16,548 bases of DNA, taken from the NCBI GenBank assembly GCA_030634125.1, contig DAOWBJ010000006.1, positions 1-16,548 of the forward strand, in the 5' to 3' direction. Within the stretch, counting starts at the first letter, position 1. The number at the start of each line of letters is the position of its first letter. Made by a program: the position numbers and the translations under genes. This document shows, one piece after another, positions 12,413 to 16,548 of this stretch. The notes beneath the pieces are model-generated. The model was not told the origin of the DNA and searched no databases. It saw only the letters and a list, made by a program, of their open reading frames with translations. The DNA is from Victivallales bacterium (GTDB lineage Bacteria; Verrucomicrobiota; Lentisphaeria; Victivallales; Victivallaceae).

Positions 12413-15076
12413 GTGAGTGATATAAAATTAACGCCGATGATGAAACAATATCAGCAATCGAAGAGTGAAATTCCCGATGATGCTGTTTTGTTATTTAGAA
12501 TGGGCGATTTTTATGAAATGTTTTTTGAAGACGCGAGCAAAGCCAGTGTTATTATGAATATCACCCTGACCAAACGCGGCGGCGTGCCGATGGCTGGTTT
12601 TCCTTATCACTCACTGGAAAAACATTTACCTGTTTTGCTCAAGGCCGGCGTGAAAGTCGCTATTGCCGAACAAATGGAAGATCCCAAGCTTGCGAAAGGT
12701 TTGGTAAAGCGCCAGATCACAAGGGTAATTACTCCGGGAACAATTATTGACGACGCGGCATTGATGCCGGATAAAAATAACTTTCTTGTCGCGATTGTTC
12801 CCAGCAAAAATAAATTTGGTCTGGCTTCACTGGATATCAGTACCGGTGAATTTAAAGTGACTGAACTTGACTCCATCAGCAAAATTGAAACTGAATTGGC
12901 ACGTCTGGGAACTAAAGAATGTATTTTGCCCCAAAGTGAATATGATCAATGGCAAAAAGATAATGATTTCCCGATTACCGACACAGCTTTTACATGGACC
13001 CCGCTTGAGGATTGGATTTTTTCTTTTGATGTCGCTGAAGAATTGCTCAAACGACAGTTTAAAGCAGCCTCACTTGATGGTTTTGGATGTCGCGGCCTGC
13101 ATATAGTGGTTTGCGCGGCAGGCGCGGTGCTGCATTACGCTGTCGAAAATCTTCGTCAGGATGCCAACCATATAAAAAAACTTTCTGTATATAATGACAG
13201 CGCTTATCTTGAGCTTGACTCCATATCCCAGCGTAATCTTGAACTGGTTGACACGATGTTCGGCGGCGGCAAGGCTAATACGCTCCTGGGAGTGCTGGAC
13301 AAAACATCCACCTCTATGGGAGGACGTTTGCTGCGTGACTGGATTTTGCGTCCATTGTTTGAAAAAGATAAAATCACAGCCCGTCTGGATGCCGTGGAGG
13401 CTTTGCGTGATGATCCTCTGACTTTGGCGGAACTGCGTGAGACCATTGGTTCAATACGCGATCTCGAACGAATTATCGCGCGTTTGAATATCGGCACCGC
13501 CAACGCGCGGGATATGCTCGCTTTGGCTAACGGTCTTGTCATGATTCCGCCGGTAAAAACTTTGCTTAGTAATTTCGATACAGTTCTGCTTGATGAATTA
13601 CAGGCAAGTCTTCATGACTCACCTGATTTGACGAATCGCATTCTCAACACGCTTGCTGAGGAGCCGCCCGCAACTTTGACCGAAGGCGATATAATCCGCA
13701 CTGGATTTAACGCGGAACTTGATGAATTGCGCAGTGCTTCGACAGAGGGCAAAAGCTGGTTGAGCAATATTCAGAAAAAAGAACAGGAACGCAGCGGAAT
13801 TAAAAACCTCAAGGTCAAATATAATAAGGTTTTCGGTTATTATATAGAAATAAGCAAATCAAATTTGAACATGGTTCCTGAAGATTATATTCGAAAACAA
13901 ACCCTGGTTAACGCCGAACGCTTTATCACCCCGGAACTCAAAGAAGTTGAAAGCAAAATTCTCGGCGCGGAGGATAAATCCAAAGCTCTGGAATATCAAC
14001 TTTTTCAGAAATTGCGCGAGTTTGTACTGGAATTTACCGGCAAAGTTCAGGAAAGCGCGGCGTCTCTGGCCAAAATAGATGTGATTTGCGCCCTCGCTGA
14101 ATGCGCAAGGATTTATTCTTATACGCGTCCACATATTAATGAAGATGAAACCCTGATAATTGAAGGCGGACGTCATCCTGTGCTTGATGCTGTCATGCAG
14201 GGCGAACGCTTTGTCCCTAACGATACTTTGCTCGATGGCGACGAGAACCGCATAATGATTATTACGGGCCCGAACATGGCTGGTAAATCGACATATATCA
14301 GACAGACCGCGATGCTGGTTTTGATGGCGCAAACAGGTTCATTTATCCCCGCTGACCGCGCCTCTATCGGCCTGGTTGACCGTATTTTTACCAGAGTCGG
14401 CGCGGCAGATGATATTTCGCGCGGTCAAAGTACATTTATGGTGGAAATGGTGGAAACTGCTAATATTTTAAATCATGCAACCAGCAAAAGTTTAGTTATT
14501 CTTGACGAAATCGGTCGCGGGACAAGTACTTTTGACGGTTTAAGCATAGCCTGGGCCGTAGCAGAATTTTTGCACGACACGCCGGGGAGTCAGGCCCGGA
14601 CGCAATTTGCGACACATTATCATGAATTGACAGAAATGGCTTTGACCAGGCGAGGCGTAAAAAATTATAATATTGCGGTCAAAGAATATGGCGACAAAAT
14701 TATTTTTCTCCGCCAGATTGTACCCGGCGGTACCGATAAAAGTTACGGTATCCATGTCGCCAAACTCGCCGGACTGCCTGATTCAATTATTAACCGAGCC
14801 AATGAAATTCTTGAAAATCTTGAAAATTCCGCAATGTCAAAAGATGGTGATGTGGTTTTAGCTATGCACCACAATCATGGAAATCCAGTCAAATATTCTG
14901 CCGGCTTTGATGAAAATACAAGCGGCTTCTTTGGCGTTACTGAAGCTAAAAAAAATCAATCAGCCAAAGAAAAAGGGGCTGTTTTAGAACCTGAATCTAA
15001 ACAATCCGAGCACCCTCAGGTGGAAGAAAATGACGAAAATATAAGTCCTGATTCATTCCAGCCGATGCTGTTTTAA
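12413..15076 (+). CDS. mutS: DNA mismatch repair ATPase MutS
   Basis: 887 residues, within the normal range. The start is GTG (12413), with GGAGG at 12404-12408; the reading MSDIKLTPMMKQYQQ fits the family's N-terminus (usually ending TPMM-QY). The mismatch-wedge motif is GDFYEMF (F33, E35). The connector and core follow, with TSMGGRLLRDWILRPL. The ATPase has Walker A GPNMAGKSTYIRQ (G619-S626), LVILDEIGRGTSTFDG (D698, E699) and THYHELTEM. The C-terminal 65 residues are polar and low-complexity and end in QPMLF, which resembles the beta-clamp-binding motif. MutS binds mismatches and recruits MutL. No mutL is in the window; recJ, whose product can excise in this pathway, is about 5.5 kb upstream in a separate transcript. 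Confidence 0.97.
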   Translation: MSDIKLTPMMKQYQQSKSEIPDDAVLLFRMGDFYEMFFEDASKASVIMNITLTKRGGVPMAGFPYHSLEKHLPVLLKAGVKVAIAEQMEDPKLAKGLVKRQITRVITPGTIIDDAALMPDKNNFLVAIVPSKNKFGLASLDISTGEFKVTELDSISKIETELARLGTKECILPQSEYDQWQKDNDFPITDTAFTWTPLEDWIFSFDVAEELLKRQFKAASLDGFGCRGLHIVVCAAGAVLHYAVENLRQDANHIKKLSVYNDSAYLELDSISQRNLELVDTMFGGGKANTLLGVLDKTSTSMGGRLLRDWILRPLFEKDKITARLDAVEALRDDPLTLAELRETIGSIRDLERIIARLNIGTANARDMLALANGLVMIPPVKTLLSNFDTVLLDELQASLHDSPDLTNRILNTLAEEPPATLTEGDIIRTGFNAELDELRSASTEGKSWLSNIQKKEQERSGIKNLKVKYNKVFGYYIEISKSNLNMVPEDYIRKQTLVNAERFITPELKEVESKILGAEDKSKALEYQLFQKLREFVLEFTGKVQESAASLAKIDVICALAECARIYSYTRPHINEDETLIIEGGRHPVLDAVMQGERFVPNDTLLDGDENRIMIITGPNMAGKSTYIRQTAMLVLMAQTGSFIPADRASIGLVDRIFTRVGAADDISRGQSTFMVEMVETANILNHATSKSLVILDEIGRGTSTFDGLSIAWAVAEFLHDTPGSQARTQFATHYHELTEMALTRRGVKNYNIAVKEYGDKIIFLRQIVPGGTDKSYGIHVAKLAGLPDSIINRANEILENLENSAMSKDGDVVLAMHHNHGNPVKYSAGFDENTSGFFGVTEAKKNQSAKEKGAVLEPESKQSEHPQVEENDENISPDSFQPMLF

Positions 15077-15137
15077 AAGCAGGCTCCTGCGCCAAAAGAA
15101 CTTTTTGCATACAAAGCTTGATTTTTTACTTGTAAAA

Positions 15138-15165
15138 TTGAATCTTGCGACTAGGGTAATAATAT
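15138..15165 (+). promoter_or_regulatory. Candidate promoter for the repeat-protein gene
   Basis: TTGAAT (15138-15143) and TAATAT (15160-15165) are 16 bp apart, 4 of 6 matches each. A 5 bp inverted repeat, AATAT (15161-15165) and ATATT (15171-15175), overlaps the -10 and the predicted start site and could be an operator. The predicted leader of about 45 nt contains the ribosome-binding site at 15200-15206. Confidence 0.35.
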
Positions 15166-15216
15166 CGTCAATATTAGTGAAGATCGAAAATTTTATCCCG
15201 GAAAGGTTTGAAAAAT

Positions 15217-15801
15217 ATGTTTAAAAAAATTTGGTATGAGGAAATGATTCAACATCATATCCTGGAACGTCAAGGTAAGGAGCCTCTTAATTCTTATTAC
15301 TACGCCACAAATTACCCGGATGTATACGCAGCCGCAGAACGAACTTTTGGTTCCTGGGGCGAGGCAATTGAAGCATGCGGGATTGATTACAGTACAGTCC
15401 GCAAATACAAAACCTGGACAAAACAGGCTGTTCTGGATGAAATTCGCAGATTAGCCAAAGCCAGGGAGCCATTGTATTCCCAGTATGCTCAAAATAATTA
15501 CAAGCCTTTGTATATGGCGGCGATAAAACGTTTTACAAACTGGGGACATGCTTTAAAAAGCGCCGGAATAAAATATGATGAAGTCCGCTTGCGCCGTAGT
15601 ATGACTCCAGAAGAAATCAAAAAAGAAATACTTGTACTTTTCCGCAAAAAAGAAAATCTTTCTTATACTAATATGCGGAAAAATTACCAATATTTACTTG
15701 CCGCCGGTATGAAAAAACTGGGTGACGGCAGTTGGGCAAGAGCGCGGCATCAATGTGGTATACTGACCAATTACAGACTTAATTCTGTAAAAAATAAATA
15801 A
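15217..15801 (+). CDS. Three tandem homing-endonuclease-associated repeats, no nuclease
   Basis: 194 residues, basic, made almost wholly of three repeats of about 55 residues (roughly 6-57, 67-124 and 129-182). Each reads: helix, 'EPL' or 'ENLS' turn, Y, aromatic, then a helix ending in a hydrophobic core, exemplified by RTFGSWGEAIEACGIDY, KRFTNWGHALKSAGIKY and KLGDGSWARARHQCGI. The phi-G-S/N-W-x-x-A/h-x-x-x-G-I/L ending is that of the homing endonuclease associated repeat (HNH_repeat), a helix-turn-helix-like DNA-binding unit. No HNH, GIY-YIG or LAGLIDADG nuclease motif is present, so a DNA-binding or regulatory role is inferred. The start is the ATG at 15217 with GGAAAGG (15200-15206) 10 nt upstream; an in-frame TTG at 15208 is too close to that site. 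It stands alone after mutS and converges with the next gene 15 bp away. Confidence 0.7.
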   Translation: MFKKIWYEEMIQHHILERQGKEPLNSYYYATNYPDVYAAAERTFGSWGEAIEACGIDYSTVRKYKTWTKQAVLDEIRRLAKAREPLYSQYAQNNYKPLYMAAIKRFTNWGHALKSAGIKYDEVRLRRSMTPEEIKKEILVLFRKKENLSYTNMRKNYQYLLAAGMKKLGDGSWARARHQCGILTNYRLNSVKNK

Positions 15802-15816
15802 TTTCAGCACTTAAAA

Positions 15817-16548
15817 TTATTCAGGGAAGAGCCATTGTTCCATCGTAAGAAAAGCGTTATCATCTTTAAATATATCCACTTTCAACAGATAGCGGTTCTT
15901 GGATTTAACTTTTTTAGATAATTTCATTATAATAGACTCCGGTTTCAACGGAGACATTCCAAAGGTTTCATAGCTTTTAGTTAGGAGAATATGACCTTTG
16001 GAAGATTTCAAAAGAATATCTATAACCGCGCCTTCAGTCGAAACAATAGGCATAAACTGCATTTCGCATTTGTAGCGTTTACTGCGAGAATATTTTTTAA
16101 GTTTTAAGCCGAAAAGCCCTTTTTCTGTAACATTATTGATGGTTTTCATGCCGCGGCCGACGATAAGCTTCCAGGTCCATTCAACACGTTCTTTAGGCTT
16201 GGCTTCAAGGTTAACGTAAGGAAAAACAGAGAAACAATTGTCAGTTTTCCAAAAAACGACTTTTTCAAAAACTGCCTTAGATAGAAACGAAAAGACACCT
16301 TGCTGCTCCAGTCCGCCTATTGCTATCCAGCGTTTTGCCTTGGACAGGCGGTCATTTGTAAATTCATAATACTTGTGAAAATCTTTTATTGGAATAGGAG
16401 CACAATCAATATAAGTGATTCTTTTTTTGTTAATGATCCGCGACTGCTGGTAAGGTACAACAATCCAGGGTCTTATAGCAGAATTTGAATTATTGAATAC
16501 CGCGGCAGGACTAACTCGCGCTTTTAAAGTCTTATCGCTTAAATTAAA
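15817..16548 (-). CDS. Unrecognised protein, C-terminal 243 residues (runs off right edge)
   Basis: The minus frame ending at the TAA 15817-15819 stays open through all 243 codons to the window's last base, so the start lies outside. The first internal Met (16149) is not a credible start: it follows conserved-looking WTWKLIVGRG with no ribosome-binding site. The visible part has many short beta-like strands (RPWIVVPYQQS, KRWIAIGGLEQQG, FSVFPYVNLEAKP, RVEWTWKLIVGRG, NRYLLKVDIFKDD) and ends MEQWLFPE. This suggests beta-sandwich modules of an extracytoplasmic protein, but I recognise no family or catalytic motif. It has 15 bp between its stop and that of the repeat-protein gene. Confidence 0.6.
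   Translation of the reverse strand, partial: FNLSDKTLKARVSPAAVFNNSNSAIRPWIVVPYQQSRIINKKRITYIDCAPIPIKDFHKYYEFTNDRLSKAKRWIAIGGLEQQGVFSFLSKAVFEKVVFWKTDNCFSVFPYVNLEAKPKERVEWTWKLIVGRGMKTINNVTEKGLFGLKLKKYSRSKRYKCEMQFMPIVSTEGAVIDILLKSSKGHILLTKSYETFGMSPLKPESIIMKLSKKVKSKNRYLLKVDIFKDDNAFLTMEQWLFPE

Noticed and set aside
13859..14332. 157-codon minus-strand frame inside mutS
   Set aside because: Opposite strand of the conserved MutS core and Walker A region; no independent support.
15079..15108. Possible terminator after mutS (GCAGG-CT-CCTGC, then AAAAG-AA-CTTTT)
   Set aside because: Loops are too tight, stems are short, one carries a mismatch, and no T-run follows.
5198..15801. A combined repair or defence system of recJ, histidine kinase, mutS and the repeat protein
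   Set aside because: The genes are in separate transcripts interrupted by a minus-strand operon and an unrelated secreted protein. recJ and mutS are ordinary housekeeping genes.
1..16548. CRISPR array, tRNA, rRNA, insertion sequence or prophage
   Set aside because: No regularly spaced repeats, clover-leaf sequences, transposase, integrase or phage structural motifs were seen on either strand.

Overview
The window is about 16.5 kb of moderately AT-rich bacterial chromosome, densely packed with genes on both strands. Several proteins point to the PVC group, most likely Lentisphaerota: a soluble CBM9-like carbohydrate-binding protein, a secreted protein ending in the pseudopilin globular domain common in that group (KARRISCMSNLKQIGLAM and YQDGH), a SUMF1-like protein with a zinc ribbon, and the N-terminus of an enolase-like protein of a type I associate with these bacteria. 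This placement is from memory of families, not a search. I see no tRNA, rRNA, CRISPR array, transposase, integrase or phage gene.

Layout. Positions 1-329 (minus) hold the 5' part of an enolase-superfamily-like gene that runs off the left edge. 523-2358 (plus) hold a solute-binding lipoprotein and a CBM9-like protein 15 bp apart. A PHP phosphoesterase (2362-3183, minus) converges on them almost stop to stop. 3184-3650 is the only sizeable non-coding region. It is unusually rich in perfect small hairpins and contains a candidate 59-residue protein (3452-3631) whose ribosome-binding site can be paired by its own leader. A Bax-inhibitor-1 membrane protein and a metallo-beta-lactamase-fold hydrolase form a minus-strand pair (5023-3650). 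recJ and an orphan PAS histidine kinase form a plus-strand pair (5198-8055). A GT87-like membrane glycosyltransferase and a membrane-anchored SUMF1-like protein form a minus-strand pair (10312-8048).

The right third carries a secreted protein fused to a pseudopilin-like domain (10490-12232), mutS (12413-15076), a three-repeat protein of the homing-endonuclease-associated repeat type without a nuclease domain (15217-15801), and an unrecognised gene (15817-16548, minus) that stays open to the right edge.

The two DNA-maintenance genes (recJ, mutS) are core genes and do not form one operon. I see no convincing multi-gene defence or mobile system. The most interesting items are the pseudopilin-domain fusion, the nuclease-free repeat protein, the small cysteine-containing ORF with its self-pairing leader, the hairpin-rich intergenic region, and the histidine kinase with a four-cysteine PAS insert.
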